Shown here: piece after piece, positions 49,926-58,748 of the stretch
Numbering within the stretch: the first letter of the stretch is position 1
Layout: each line of letters begins with the position of its first letter
Assembly: GCF_900109115.1 (NCBI RefSeq)
Contig: NZ_FNYV01000015.1
Location: forward strand, 1-64,000
Reading direction: 5' to 3'
DNA length: 64,000 nt
Source: Micromonospora phaseoli
GTDB taxonomy: Bacteria; Actinomycetota; Actinomycetes; Mycobacteriales; Micromonosporaceae
Program-made: the position numbers and the translations under genes
Notes under the pieces: generated by a model
What the model saw: the letters and a program-made list of their open reading frames with translations, nothing else
Told to the model about the DNA's origin: nothing
Databases searched by the model: none

Positions 49926-50176
49926 GCGCCGGGCCGCAGGAGCATGTCCCGTCCCGTCCCACCTGGCGCTGCCGGGCGTGTGGGATCGCCTGGCCCTGCT
50001 CTCCGGCGAAGCTGCGGCTGCTCGCCGAGTACCGGGAGAACATGCCGGGCCTGATGGTCTATCTCGTGATTCTGCGCGAGGAGGCCGCCGAGCAACTCGC
50101 CGGGTCGGGCGGCGGCGGGCCGCCGCCCGACCTGCACCGCCGGTTCACCGACTGGGTGCCGGTCCGGTCCAGGTAG
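49922..50176 (+). CDS. Small protein with a CxxC-like Cys pair, unknown function
   Basis: The 84-residue product has TWRCRACGIAWPCSPAKLRLLAEY, with Cys at C-R-A-C and a third in WPC, then a helix with VYLVILREEAAEQLAG. I have seen similar small actinobacterial proteins near XRE/DUF397 genes, sometimes labelled flavin reductase without good reason. The Cys set could bind zinc. It ends the three-gene chain. Confidence 0.72.
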   Translation: MSAGPQEHVPSRPTWRCRACGIAWPCSPAKLRLLAEYRENMPGLMVYLVILREEAAEQLAGSGGGGPPPDLHRRFTDWVPVRSR

Positions 50177-50239
50177 GCCGCCCGCCCCGGTTCGCGCACT
50201 CCCCCGACGCGGAACCAGGGCGGGCTCCGCCGCCTGGGC

Positions 50240-51016
50240 TCAGTCGATGTCGGGGGTGTGGCCGAGCTCGCGGGAGATCTGGTTCGCGGTGTCGATCAGA
50301 AGGGGAAGGCTGTCCTTCAACTGGTCGAGGCTTGCGATGACCTCGATCGCGGTCATCGAGGCGGCGGCTATGACCCGCCCGCGCGAGTCCCTGATCGGCG
50401 CGGCCACGCACATGACGTACGTGTCGTGCTCGCCGTTGTCCACGGCCCAGCCCTGCTCCCGGATGCGGACGAGCTCGGCGTCGAGTGATTCGCGGTCGGC
50501 GTACGTGGTCGGGGTGAACCGTTCGAAAACGACGTGGGAGAGGAGGCGGTCGCGCTCCTCCGTCGGCAGGTACGCCAAAATGATCTTTCCGACGGCGCTC
50601 GCGTAGATCGAGACCGCGCGCCCGATCCGCGAGGGCAGCTTGACGGCGTCGAAGGCCGGGCTGTCGACCTTGTCGATATAGATGATCTCGTCGCCGGTGA
50701 GCTGCGCCAGGTGCACGGTGTGGCCGGTCTCGCGCTGGAGCCCGCGCAGGGGCGCGGCAGCGAACTGGCGCAGGTCCATCGAGCCGAGTGCGAGCTCCGA
50801 CAGTTCGATGATGCCGCTGCCGAGCACGTAGGTCCCGGCACCGGTCCGGCGGACGAAGCGGGCCGTTTCGAGCGTCTGGAGGATCCGCAGGGCCGTGGAC
50901 TTGTGGACACCCAGGACCTCCGCCGCCTCGGTGAGTGACAGCGGGTGCTCCGCGGCGCGACGGATCAGATCGACCGCGCGGCGAATCGATTGCGACAAGG
51001 CGATGTCTCCCTCCAC
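50240..51016 (-). CDS. IclR-family transcriptional regulator of the sugar-acid operon
   Basis: The 258-residue protein starts MEGDIALSQSIRRAVDLIRR and has the IclR helix-turn-helix LSLTEAAEVLGVHKSTALRI-LQTLETARFVRR and the effector domain (TGHTVHLAQLTGDEIIYIDK, GRAVSIYASAVGKIILAYLP, HDTYVMCVAAPIRDSRGRVI). TAGGGT ends six bases before the GTG start, so the message should be leaderless. It is divergent from the dehydratase/aldehyde dehydrogenase operon, with palindromic sites between, which is the classic layout of a local sugar-acid regulator. Confidence 0.92.
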   Translation of the reverse strand: MEGDIALSQSIRRAVDLIRRAAEHPLSLTEAAEVLGVHKSTALRILQTLETARFVRRTGAGTYVLGSGIIELSELALGSMDLRQFAAAPLRGLQRETGHTVHLAQLTGDEIIYIDKVDSPAFDAVKLPSRIGRAVSIYASAVGKIILAYLPTEERDRLLSHVVFERFTPTTYADRESLDAELVRIREQGWAVDNGEHDTYVMCVAAPIRDSRGRVIAAASMTAIEVIASLDQLKDSLPLLIDTANQISRELGHTPDID

Positions 51017-51038
51017 GCGGCGACCCTAACGGCCGCCG

Positions 51039-51055
51039 GTTGCATCATATGCAAC
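51039..51055. promoter_or_regulatory. Palindromic operator candidate for the IclR regulator
   Basis: GTTGCAT and ATGCAAC are perfect seven-base arms with a CAT spacer. It lies at the expected -35 position of the iclR promoter (-10 TAGGGT at 51023-51028). Related half-sites GTTGCA recur at 51091-51096 and 51112-51117, around the operon promoter. Confidence 0.7.
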
Positions 51056-51082
51056 GTAGTGCGCTCCGGGTGCAATCAACTA

Positions 51083-51110
51083 TTGACACCGTTGCATATG
51101 GCGCTACGCT
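51083..51110 (+). promoter_or_regulatory. Promoter of the sugar-acid operon
   Basis: TTGACA at 51083-51088 and TACGCT at 51105-51110 are 16 bases apart. The GTTGCAT half-site falls between the two elements, so a bound regulator would block polymerase. Confidence 0.7.
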
Positions 51111-51159
51111 CGTTGCAGATTCCAGCTCAGCGACACCTGACCTGTTGCGGGGGGCGACG

Positions 51160-52344
51160 ATGAGCAAGGAGCCCTGGTTCGGGACCGTCGCCGAGGCGTT
51201 GCCGGCCGACGCCGATGACAGCGTCCTCATCGGCCGGATCTGGGACCCGTCCGTCGACGGCCCCTCACCGGTGATCGTCCGCGACGGCGAGGTCATCGAC
51301 GTCAGCCACCGGTTCCCCACCGTCCGGGACATCTGCGAGCTGCCCGACCCCGCCGTGACGGTGGCTGGGTTGGACGGGCCGCGGGTCGGCGGCTTCGCCG
51401 AGATACTGGCCAACACAGGCTCCACGAACCGTGATAGAGCCCGGCCCTGGCTGCTCGCCCCGGTCGACCTTCAAGCACTCAAAGCCGCCGGCGTGACCTT
51501 TCCCGTCTCGATGATCGAACGCGTCATCGAAGAACGGGCCCGGGGAGACCTGACACTCGCGGCGGACATCCGACGCCGGATACTCGCCGACATCGGCGCC
51601 GACCTGCACAGCCTGGTGCCCGGCTCGGTGGAGGCGGAGCGGCTCAAGACCCTGCTGGTCGCAGAGGGCATCTGGAGTCAGTACCTGGAGGTGGGGATCG
51701 GACCGGACGCCGAGATATTCACCAAGGGTCAGATCCTCTCCGCCGTCGGCACCGCCGTCCAGGTCGGCGTGCTCGCCGCGTCGACCTGGAACAACCCGGA
51801 ACCCGAGATCGCGCTCATCGCCCAGTCCAGCGGCCGGATCGTCGGCGCCACCCTCGGCAATGACGTGAACCTGCGGGATGTCGAGGGCCGGTCGGCGCTC
51901 CTGCTTCCCCTGGCGAAGGACAACAACGCCTCATGCGCCCTCGGTCCGCTGATCCGGCTGTTCGACCAGCGGTTTCCGCTCAGTCAGCTGCGCGAACTTG
52001 AGGTGGGTCTCCAGGTCCACGGTGTGGACGACTTCCACCTGGCGGCAACCTCGGAGATGGCCCGGATGTCGCGCGACCCAGCGGCGCTGGTGCGGCAGTT
52101 GATCGGCCCGCATCACCAGTATCCCGACGGCGCCGTCCTGATGCTCGGCACCATGTTCGCGCCCACCCAGGACCGGACGCGCCCCGGTGAGGGCTTCACC
52201 CACAAGGTCGACGACGTGGTGCGGATCAGCTGCCCGGCACTCGGCACCCTGGTCAACCGGGTGCAGCACGCGGAGCAGTGCGAGCCCTGGCAGTTCGGCG
52301 TCCGCGATCTGATGAGCAATCTGGCTAGGAGAAGACTGCTGTGA
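51160..52344 (+). CDS. Fumarylacetoacetase-family sugar-acid dehydratase (2-keto-3-deoxy-pentonate type)
   Basis: The 394-residue product is longer than simple FAH-family hydrolases. It has YLEVGIGPDAEIFTKGQIL, EPEIALIAQSSGRIVGATLG-NDVNLRDVEGRSALLLPLAK with the metal-binding Glu/Asp set, and HQYPDGAVLMLGTMFAPTQD. This version is known from enzymes that dehydrate 2-keto-3-deoxy-xylonate or -arabinonate to 2-oxoglutarate semialdehyde. The neighbouring aldehyde dehydrogenase and dehydratase support that reaction. It starts the operon; the ATG was chosen because the homologous region begins nearby and upstream in-frame codons cross the promoter. The next gene overlaps by four bases. Confidence 0.88.
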   Translation: MSKEPWFGTVAEALPADADDSVLIGRIWDPSVDGPSPVIVRDGEVIDVSHRFPTVRDICELPDPAVTVAGLDGPRVGGFAEILANTGSTNRDRARPWLLAPVDLQALKAAGVTFPVSMIERVIEERARGDLTLAADIRRRILADIGADLHSLVPGSVEAERLKTLLVAEGIWSQYLEVGIGPDAEIFTKGQILSAVGTAVQVGVLAASTWNNPEPEIALIAQSSGRIVGATLGNDVNLRDVEGRSALLLPLAKDNNASCALGPLIRLFDQRFPLSQLRELEVGLQVHGVDDFHLAATSEMARMSRDPAALVRQLIGPHHQYPDGAVLMLGTMFAPTQDRTRPGEGFTHKVDDVVRISCPALGTLVNRVQHAEQCEPWQFGVRDLMSNLARRRLL

Positions 52345-53855
52345 ACGTCACCACCACCGATCCGCGCGACGGCCGGCACCGCACGACGGATCTCACCGAG
52401 ACAGCCGAGTCTGGCGTGGCGACGATCGCCGACCAGGCGTCCCGGGCGGCACAGTGGCTGTTCGACGTGGGCAGGCTCGGCCGGGCGCAGCTGCTGGACG
52501 CGATCGCCACCTCCCTGGAGTCCCGTCGCGTGGAGCTGGTCGGGACAGCTGAGGCAGAGACCGGACTGGCACCGGCGCGCCTCGACTCGGAGCTCACCCG
52601 GGCGGCGGTCCAGTTCCGGATGTTCGAGGCGGTGCTGCGCGACGGCGGGTACCTGGAGGCGGCCATCGACCACGCCGCCGACACACCACTCGGGCCCGGC
52701 CCGGACCTACGGCGGATGCTCGTACCCCTCGGGCCGGTGGCCGTCTTCGGAGCCAGCAACTTCCCGTTCGCCTTCTCCGTCGCCGGCGGCGACACCGCCT
52801 CGGCGCTTGCCGCCGGTTGTCCCACGGTCGTGAAGGCCCACCCGTCCCATCCGCTGACGTCGCGCGCCTCCGCCGACGCGATCGAGTCGGCCGTCCGCGA
52901 CCTGGGCGGGCCCGGCGGTGTGATCGCGACGGTGTACGGGGAGCAGGCCGGCCGTTGGCTGGTGCGCCACCCGACGATCCGGGCGGCTGCCCTGACCGGC
53001 TCCGTCGGGGCCGCCCGCGCCATCCAGGCGGCCATCGACGAACGAGCTGATCCCGTTCCGCTCTACGCCGAGCTGAGCAGCGTGAACCCGATCGTGATCC
53101 TGCCCGACGCGGCCGCCGGCCGGGGGGACCAGATCGCCGAAGGACTGTTCGCCTCCTTCACCGGCTCGGGCGGTCAGCTGTGCACCAAGCCCGGGCTGGC
53201 GTTCGTCCCGTCGGACCCGGGCGGCGACCATCTGGTCGCCACCCTCCGGGGAAAGGTCGCCTCCGCTGGCGGGATGCTCCTGCTGAACCAGCGCATCCGT
53301 GACGCGTACGAGAACGGGGCCAAGGCGTTCGAGCGGGCCGGCGCTCGTCTCTCGGCACGGCCCCAGATCGAGGCGGGTACGGGCTTCACGGTGGCGCCGA
53401 CGCTGCTGGAAGTCGATCTGCCGGACCTGACCGCCGAGATCGCCGACGAGTGCTTCGGCCCGCTCATGGTCGTGGTCCGCTACCGCGACGTCGCCGAACT
53501 CGACGCCGCGCTCGCGACCGTCCCACCGTCGCTGACCGGGTCCGTCCACAGCGGACCGCGAGACGACAACGATGCCGTACGCGAACTGGTCGACGTCCTC
53601 GCTGCCCGCTCGGGTCGCATCGTCTTCGACGGCTATCCCACCGGTGTCCGGGTGTCCTGGGCGCAGCACCACGGTGGGCCCTGGCCGTCGACGAACGCCG
53701 TGCACACCTCGGTGGGCGCCACCGCGATTCGACGGTTCCTTCGCCCGCTGGCGTGGCAGAACGCCCCGGAGTGGATCCTCCCCGAGGAGCTGCGAGACGC
53801 GTACACCGCCATTCCCCGACGCGTCGACGGGCGGCTGGTATCAGGGCTCGAATAG
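52341..53855 (+). CDS. 2-oxoglutarate semialdehyde dehydrogenase-like aldehyde dehydrogenase (NADP+)
   Basis: The 504-residue product has the aldehyde dehydrogenase elements VAVFGASNFPFAFSVAGGDT, VVKAHPSHPLTSRASADAI, ALTGSVGAARAIQAAIDERA, the catalytic Cys in SFTGSGGQLCTKPGLAFVPS and ELSSVNPIVILPDAAA with the general-base Glu. The sequence belongs to the ketoglutarate semialdehyde dehydrogenase type and not to the NAD benzaldehyde type. It would complete conversion to 2-oxoglutarate. The GTG start overlaps the upstream stop. Confidence 0.9.
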   Translation: MNVTTTDPRDGRHRTTDLTETAESGVATIADQASRAAQWLFDVGRLGRAQLLDAIATSLESRRVELVGTAEAETGLAPARLDSELTRAAVQFRMFEAVLRDGGYLEAAIDHAADTPLGPGPDLRRMLVPLGPVAVFGASNFPFAFSVAGGDTASALAAGCPTVVKAHPSHPLTSRASADAIESAVRDLGGPGGVIATVYGEQAGRWLVRHPTIRAAALTGSVGAARAIQAAIDERADPVPLYAELSSVNPIVILPDAAAGRGDQIAEGLFASFTGSGGQLCTKPGLAFVPSDPGGDHLVATLRGKVASAGGMLLLNQRIRDAYENGAKAFERAGARLSARPQIEAGTGFTVAPTLLEVDLPDLTAEIADECFGPLMVVVRYRDVAELDAALATVPPSLTGSVHSGPRDDNDAVRELVDVLAARSGRIVFDGYPTGVRVSWAQHHGGPWPSTNAVHTSVGATAIRRFLRPLAWQNAPEWILPEELRDAYTAIPRRVDGRLVSGLE

Positions 53856-53880
53856 CCACAGTTGACAGGAAGGTGTGCTG

Positions 53881-55608
53881 ATGTCGATGACGAATCGGCC
53901 GCTGCGCAGCGGGCAGTGGTTCGGTGCCGACGGCCGCAACGGGTTCATCCATCGCTCCTGGATGCGTAACCAGGGGTTCGCGGACGATGTCTTCGACGGT
54001 CGCCCGGTGATCGGCATCGCCACGACCTGGTCGGAGCTGACCCCGTGCAACGCCCACCTGCGCGAACTGGCCGAATCGGTGAAGCGAGGGATATGGGAGA
54101 GCGGCGGCCTGCCGCTGGAGTTCCCCGCGATGAGCCTCGGCGAACCCCTGATGCGGCCCACGACCATGCTCTACCGCAATCTGCTGGCGATGGAGGCGGA
54201 GGAACTGATCCGGGCCAACCCGCTCGACGGCGTGGTCCTGCTCTCCGGCTGCGACAAGACCACCCCCGGCCTGCTGATGGGTGCGGCCAGCGTCGACCTC
54301 CCGACCCTGCTGATCACCGGCGGACCGATGCTCAACGGCAAGTTCCGCGGCCAGGACATCGGCTCGGGCACCTCCGTCTGGCGCTTCACCGAGGAGCTGC
54401 GAGCCGGCCGGATGACCGTGGCCGACTGCGCGGAGGCGGAAGTCTGCATGTCCCGCAGCAGGGGTCACTGCATGACCATGGGCACCGCCTCCACGATGGC
54501 CTGCGTGACCGAGGCGTTGGGCGTTCAACTGCCGGGGGCCGCCGCGGTTCCGGCGGTCGACTCGCGAAGGTACGCCCTCGCGCACGCCGCCGGTCGCCGG
54601 ATCGTCGCCATGGTCGAGCAGGACCAGCGGCTGTCCACGGTGCTCACCCGCCCCGCGTTCGAGAACGCCATCCGGGTCAACGCCGCGATCGGTGGCTCCA
54701 CCAATGCCGTCGTACATCTGCTGGCGATCGCCGGACGCATCGGCGTCCCCCTGTCGCTGGAGGATTTCGGCACCCTCACCACCGACGTGCCCATGCTCGT
54801 CAACCTGATGCCGTCCGGCACGTACCTCATGGAGGACTTCGCCTACGCGGGCGGCGTTCCGGCGGTGATGAAAGAGATCGCCCCGCTGCTGCACCTGGAC
54901 CAGATCACGGTCAGCGGAAAGAGCGTGGCCGACAACATCAGCGGTGTCCAGTGCTGGAACAGGCAGGTCATCGGTACCCTCACCGAGCCCTTCCAGCCCG
55001 CCGGTTCGGGCACCGTCGTGCTGCGGGGATCACTCGCGCCGTCCGGGGCGGTGCTGAAGGTTTCCGCCGCCTCGGCTCACCTGCTCACGCACACCGGGCC
55101 GGCGCTCGTCTTCGACCGGATCGAGGAGTACGCCGTCGCCGCCGACGACCCGGACCTCGACGTCACGCCCGACACGGTCATCGTGGTGCGCAACGCCGGA
55201 CCGCGCGGCTACCCGGGCTTCCCGGAGGTGGGCAACGTACCCATGCCACGACGGTTGCTCGCCAACGGCGTCACGGACATGGTGCGGATCTCCGACGCCC
55301 GGATGAGCGGCACCGGGTACGGCACCTGCGTCCTGCACGTGGCGCCGGAGGCGTCGGTGGGCGGCCCCCTCGCGCTGGTACGCACCGGCGACCTGGTCCA
55401 CCTCGACGTCCCGACGCGCCGCCTGGACCTACTTGTCGACGAGGTGGAACTCGCCCACCGCCGCGCCGCCTGGCAGCCGCCGCCGCCGGCGGCCGATCGT
55501 GGATGGGTACGGCTGTACAGCGAGCACGTACAACAAGCCGACAGGGGCGCAGACCTTGACTTCCTCGTCGGTGGCAGTGGCAGCGAGGTGCCCCGCCACT
55601 CACACTGA
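53881..55608 (+). CDS. IlvD/Edd-family sugar-acid dehydratase (pentonate dehydratase-like)
   Basis: The 575-residue product has the family's cluster-binding cysteines in ATTWSELTPCNAHLRELAES, VVLLSGCDKTTPGLLMGAAS and SRGHCMTMGTASTMACVTEA, and ISDARMSGTGYGTCVLHVAP near the C-terminus. IlvD-type dihydroxy-acid dehydratases and pentonate dehydratases look alike; the context (IclR, ketodeoxy-pentonate dehydratase and semialdehyde dehydrogenase) and the GGxMLNGKFRGQDIG segment favour xylonate or arabinonate. GGAAGG precedes the ATG by seven bases. It is the third gene of the operon. Confidence 0.9.
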   Translation: MSMTNRPLRSGQWFGADGRNGFIHRSWMRNQGFADDVFDGRPVIGIATTWSELTPCNAHLRELAESVKRGIWESGGLPLEFPAMSLGEPLMRPTTMLYRNLLAMEAEELIRANPLDGVVLLSGCDKTTPGLLMGAASVDLPTLLITGGPMLNGKFRGQDIGSGTSVWRFTEELRAGRMTVADCAEAEVCMSRSRGHCMTMGTASTMACVTEALGVQLPGAAAVPAVDSRRYALAHAAGRRIVAMVEQDQRLSTVLTRPAFENAIRVNAAIGGSTNAVVHLLAIAGRIGVPLSLEDFGTLTTDVPMLVNLMPSGTYLMEDFAYAGGVPAVMKEIAPLLHLDQITVSGKSVADNISGVQCWNRQVIGTLTEPFQPAGSGTVVLRGSLAPSGAVLKVSAASAHLLTHTGPALVFDRIEEYAVAADDPDLDVTPDTVIVVRNAGPRGYPGFPEVGNVPMPRRLLANGVTDMVRISDARMSGTGYGTCVLHVAPEASVGGPLALVRTGDLVHLDVPTRRLDLLVDEVELAHRRAAWQPPPPAADRGWVRLYSEHVQQADRGADLDFLVGGSGSEVPRHSH

Positions 55609-55635
55609 CCCCGGCCGACCCTGCTGCTCCGCACA

Positions 55636-55678
55636 CCGTGCCGGGTACCTCCGCTGGCGGCAGAGGTACCCGGCACGG
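55636..55678. terminator. Bidirectional terminator between convergent operons
   Basis: CCGTGCCGGGTACCTC and GAGGTACCCGGCACGG are perfect 16-base arms around an 11-base loop, placed between the dehydratase stop and the sugC stop. Confidence 0.92.
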
Positions 55679-55695
55679 ACCTGTCGGAACGGGTG

Positions 55696-56904
55696 TCAGT
55701 CGGCGAGGGCGCCGGCGGCGCGGCCCTCGTGCAGGGTCAGGTTGCGGCCGTCCGACGGGTCGAACAGGTGGATCTTCTCCAGGTTGAACCAGACCCGCCG
55801 GTCCTCCCCCTCGGTGACGGTCGACTCCGCCGACAGCCGGGTGACCAGGTTCGACCCGGCACCGCTGAAATCGGCCGCTCCCGCGTCGGCGGCCAACTCC
55901 TCCAACTCGGCGGAGGTGGCCCGCTCACCCTCGACGCTGAGGTAGACGTACTTGTCCGAACCCATCGACTCCACGATGTCCACCGGTGCGGTGAACTCCA
56001 TGCCCCGACGGCGGGTCTCCTCGTCGATCAGGTCGGCGTCCTCGAAGTGCTCCGGACGGATACCGAGAATCAGTTCCCGAGGGGCGTCGGCGCCCTCCAG
56101 TTCGCGGCGGACCCGGTCACCGATCGGTACCTCACCCAGCGAGGTACGCAGCGTGCCCTCCTCGACGGTGGCGGTCAGGAAGTTCATCGACGGCGAGCCG
56201 ATGAACCCGGCCACGAAGAGGTTGCGCGGGTGGTCGTACAGCTCCTGCGGCGGGCCGACCTGCTGGATCGCGCCACCCCGCATGATCACCACGCGGTCGC
56301 CGAGGGTCATCGCCTCGGTCTGGTCGTGGGTGACGTAGACGGTGGTGGTGGCGAGCTGCTTCTGCAACCGGGACACCACGGTACGCATCTGCACCCGCAG
56401 CTTCGCGTCCAGGTTGGACAGCGGCTCGTCCATCAGGAACGCCTTGGGTTGCCGGACGATCGCCCGACCCATCGCCACCCGCTGCCGCTGCCCGCCGGAG
56501 AGGTTGGCCGGCTTGCGGTCCAGCAGCGAGGTCAGCTCCAGGACCTTCGCCGCCTGGTCGACCTTCTGGTTGATCGTCTCCTTGTCCAGCTTCGCCAGCC
56601 GCAGCGGAAACGCCATGTTCTCCCGGACGGTCATGTTCGGGTACAGCGCGTAGGACTGGAAGACCATCGCGATGTCGCGGTCGCGGGGGGCCTTGTCGTT
56701 GACCCGCTCCCCGGCGATGCGCAGCTCACCGGAGCTGATGTCCTCCAGCCCGGCGATCATGTTCAGGGTGGTGGACTTGCCGCACCCGGACGGGCCGACC
56801 AGGATGACGAACTCGCCGTCGGCGATCTCCAGGTCGACGTCCCGCACCGCGGTGGTGCCGTCCGGGAACTTCTTGCTCACCTTGTCGAGCACGATGTCAG
56901 CCAT
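55696..56904 (-). CDS. sugC: Sugar ABC importer ATPase (SugC/UgpC/MsiK type)
   Basis: The 402-residue protein has Walker A LVGPSGCGKSTTLNMIAG, Q-loop MVFQSYALYPNMTVRENMAF, signature LSGGQRQRVAMGRAIV, Walker B AFLMDEPLSNLDAKLR, switch His VYVTHDQTEAMTLGDRVVIM, and a C-terminal regulatory barrel (LILGIRPEHFED). This is the CUT1 class. MsiK-like ATPases can serve several importers, so it may power others too. It is the last gene of the lpqY-sugABC order, 10 bases after sugB, and ends at a bidirectional terminator. Confidence 0.92.
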   Translation of the reverse strand: MADIVLDKVSKKFPDGTTAVRDVDLEIADGEFVILVGPSGCGKSTTLNMIAGLEDISSGELRIAGERVNDKAPRDRDIAMVFQSYALYPNMTVRENMAFPLRLAKLDKETINQKVDQAAKVLELTSLLDRKPANLSGGQRQRVAMGRAIVRQPKAFLMDEPLSNLDAKLRVQMRTVVSRLQKQLATTTVYVTHDQTEAMTLGDRVVIMRGGAIQQVGPPQELYDHPRNLFVAGFIGSPSMNFLTATVEEGTLRTSLGEVPIGDRVRRELEGADAPRELILGIRPEHFEDADLIDEETRRRGMEFTAPVDIVESMGSDKYVYLSVEGERATSAELEELAADAGAADFSGAGSNLVTRLSAESTVTEGEDRRVWFNLEKIHLFDPSDGRNLTLHEGRAAGALAD

Positions 56905-56914
56905 GAGTATCCAC

Positions 56915-57748
56915 CTATCCCTTGACGGCGCCGGAGGTCAGGCCGGAGACGATGCGGCGCTGGAAGAAGAGAACGAACAGGATGATCGGTACGGTGATCA
57001 CCACGGCGGCGGCGCAGATCGCCCCGGTCGGGTCCTCGAACTGCGAGGCGCCGGTGAAGAACGACAGCGCCACCGGCACCGTGCGCGAACGCTCGGTCGA
57101 GGTCAGCGAGATGGCGAACAGGAAGTCGTTCCAGCAGAAGATGAAGACCAGGATCGCCGTGGTGAACAGTCCCGGTGCGGCCAGCGGGGCGATCACCCGG
57201 CGGAACGCCTGCCCCTGGGTGGCGCCGTCCATCTTGGCCGCCTTCTCCAGATCCCACGGGATCTGCTTGAAGAACGCCGACAGCGTGTAGATCGCCAACG
57301 GCAGCGCGAAGGTGATGTAGGGCAGGATCAGGCCGGGCCAGGTGTCGAAGAGGCCCAGTTGCCGCTCGATCTCGAACAGCGGCGAGACCAGTGACACCTG
57401 CGGGAACATCGCGATCAGCAGGGAGACCCCGATCAGTACCCGCTTGCCGGGGAAGTCCAGCCGGGAGATCGCGTACGCGGCCATCGCGCCGAGCACGACG
57501 GCGATCACGGTGGCGATCAACGCGATGCCGATCGAGTTGACCAGCGCCCGGACGAACTGGTCGGTGGCGAAGATCGTCCGATAGTTCTCCAGCGTCCATT
57601 CCCGTGGGATGAACTTTCCGTCGGTCAACGTGGCCGGTGTCTTGAACGACAACGACATGATCCACAGCACCGGGGTCAGCGCGAACACGACCACGGCGAC
57701 GTCCAGCAGGCCCCAGCGCACTTTTGCTCGGGTGGTGGTGTCAGCCAT
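56915..57748 (-). CDS. sugB: Sugar ABC importer permease (SugB type)
   Basis: The 277-residue product has six membrane segments and the EAA loop KAAKMDGATQGQAFRRVIAP-LAAPGLFTTAILVFIFCWND, the binding-protein-dependent permease motif of MalG-type proteins. It starts one base after the sugA stop. It pairs with SugA to form the channel. Confidence 0.92.
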   Translation of the reverse strand: MADTTTRAKVRWGLLDVAVVVFALTPVLWIMSLSFKTPATLTDGKFIPREWTLENYRTIFATDQFVRALVNSIGIALIATVIAVVLGAMAAYAISRLDFPGKRVLIGVSLLIAMFPQVSLVSPLFEIERQLGLFDTWPGLILPYITFALPLAIYTLSAFFKQIPWDLEKAAKMDGATQGQAFRRVIAPLAAPGLFTTAILVFIFCWNDFLFAISLTSTERSRTVPVALSFFTGASQFEDPTGAICAAAVVITVPIILFVLFFQRRIVSGLTSGAVKG

Positions 57749-57749
57749 G

Positions 57750-58748
57750 TCAGCGCCTCTCCCCGTCGTCGCTGCCGGGGGCAGCGGTACCGAACAGCTT
57801 CACGAAGATGAACGCGATGATCGCCACGGTGATGAAGATCAGCACCGACATCGTCGAGCCGATGCCGAGGTTCAGGCCCCGGATCAGGTTGTTGTAGGCG
57901 ATCATCGACACCGACGACGTCTCGTTGGCCCCCGCCGTGAGCACGTAGATGTTGTCGAAGACCCGGAACGCGTCCAGGGTGCGGAACAGCAGCGCCACCA
58001 GGATCGCCGGCTTCATCACCGGCAACATCACCTTGGTGAACCGCTGCCAGGCGGTCGCGCCGTCGGTGGAGGCGGCCTTGAGCAGGTCCTCCGGCACCAG
58101 CGCCAGACCCGCCATCAGCAGCAGCGCCATGAACGGCGTGGTCTTCCAGATCTCCGCCAACATGATGATCGCCAACGAGCTGGCCCGCTCGGTCAGCGGC
58201 GCGCCGTCGGAGAACAGGTTGGCCAGGTAGCCGGTGCCGGGTGTCCACGCGTACCGCCAGGAGAAGGCGGCGACGACCGTGACGATGCCGTACGGGATCA
58301 GCGCCGAGGTCCGCACGATCCCCCGCCCGACCAGCGTCCGGTGCATGATCAGCGCCAGCCCCATGCCGAGCACCAGCTCCACGGCCACGGTGACCACCGT
58401 GATCAGCATGGTCACCCCGAACGCCGTCCACCAGAACTCGTTGGTGAGCACGGTGACGTAGTTCTGCAGCCCGATGAACTCCCGTTCGGCGGGGAAACGC
58501 AGGTCGTAGCGCTGCAACGACAACCACACCGAGTACAGGATCGGGTAGGCGGTCACCGCGAGCATGACCAGCGCCGCCGGGGCGCACAGCAGCAGGCCCA
58601 GCTTGCGTTCGGCCCGCTTGTTCTCGCTCAGCGGCACCTTGCCCCGCCGCCTGGTCCGTTGGGCGGGCACCGCGGCCTGCCGGCCGCCGCCGGTCTCGGT
58701 CCCGTCGGCGGCGACGTCCGCGCCGGCCGGGGTGGCATTGACACTCAC
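57750..58748 (-). CDS. sugA: Sugar ABC importer permease (SugA type)
   Basis: The 332-residue product has a basic N-terminal extension of about 50 residues, six membrane segments (LLLCAPAALVMLAVTAYPIL first) and the EAA loop KAASTDGATAWQRFTKVMLP-VMKPAILVALLFRTLDAFRV of MalF-type permeases. Its GTG overlaps the lpqY stop by four bases. It acts with SugB and SugC. Confidence 0.92.
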   Translation of the reverse strand: MSVNATPAGADVAADGTETGGGRQAAVPAQRTRRRGKVPLSENKRAERKLGLLLCAPAALVMLAVTAYPILYSVWLSLQRYDLRFPAEREFIGLQNYVTVLTNEFWWTAFGVTMLITVVTVAVELVLGMGLALIMHRTLVGRGIVRTSALIPYGIVTVVAAFSWRYAWTPGTGYLANLFSDGAPLTERASSLAIIMLAEIWKTTPFMALLLMAGLALVPEDLLKAASTDGATAWQRFTKVMLPVMKPAILVALLFRTLDAFRVFDNIYVLTAGANETSSVSMIAYNNLIRGLNLGIGSTMSVLIFITVAIIAFIFVKLFGTAAPGSDDGERR

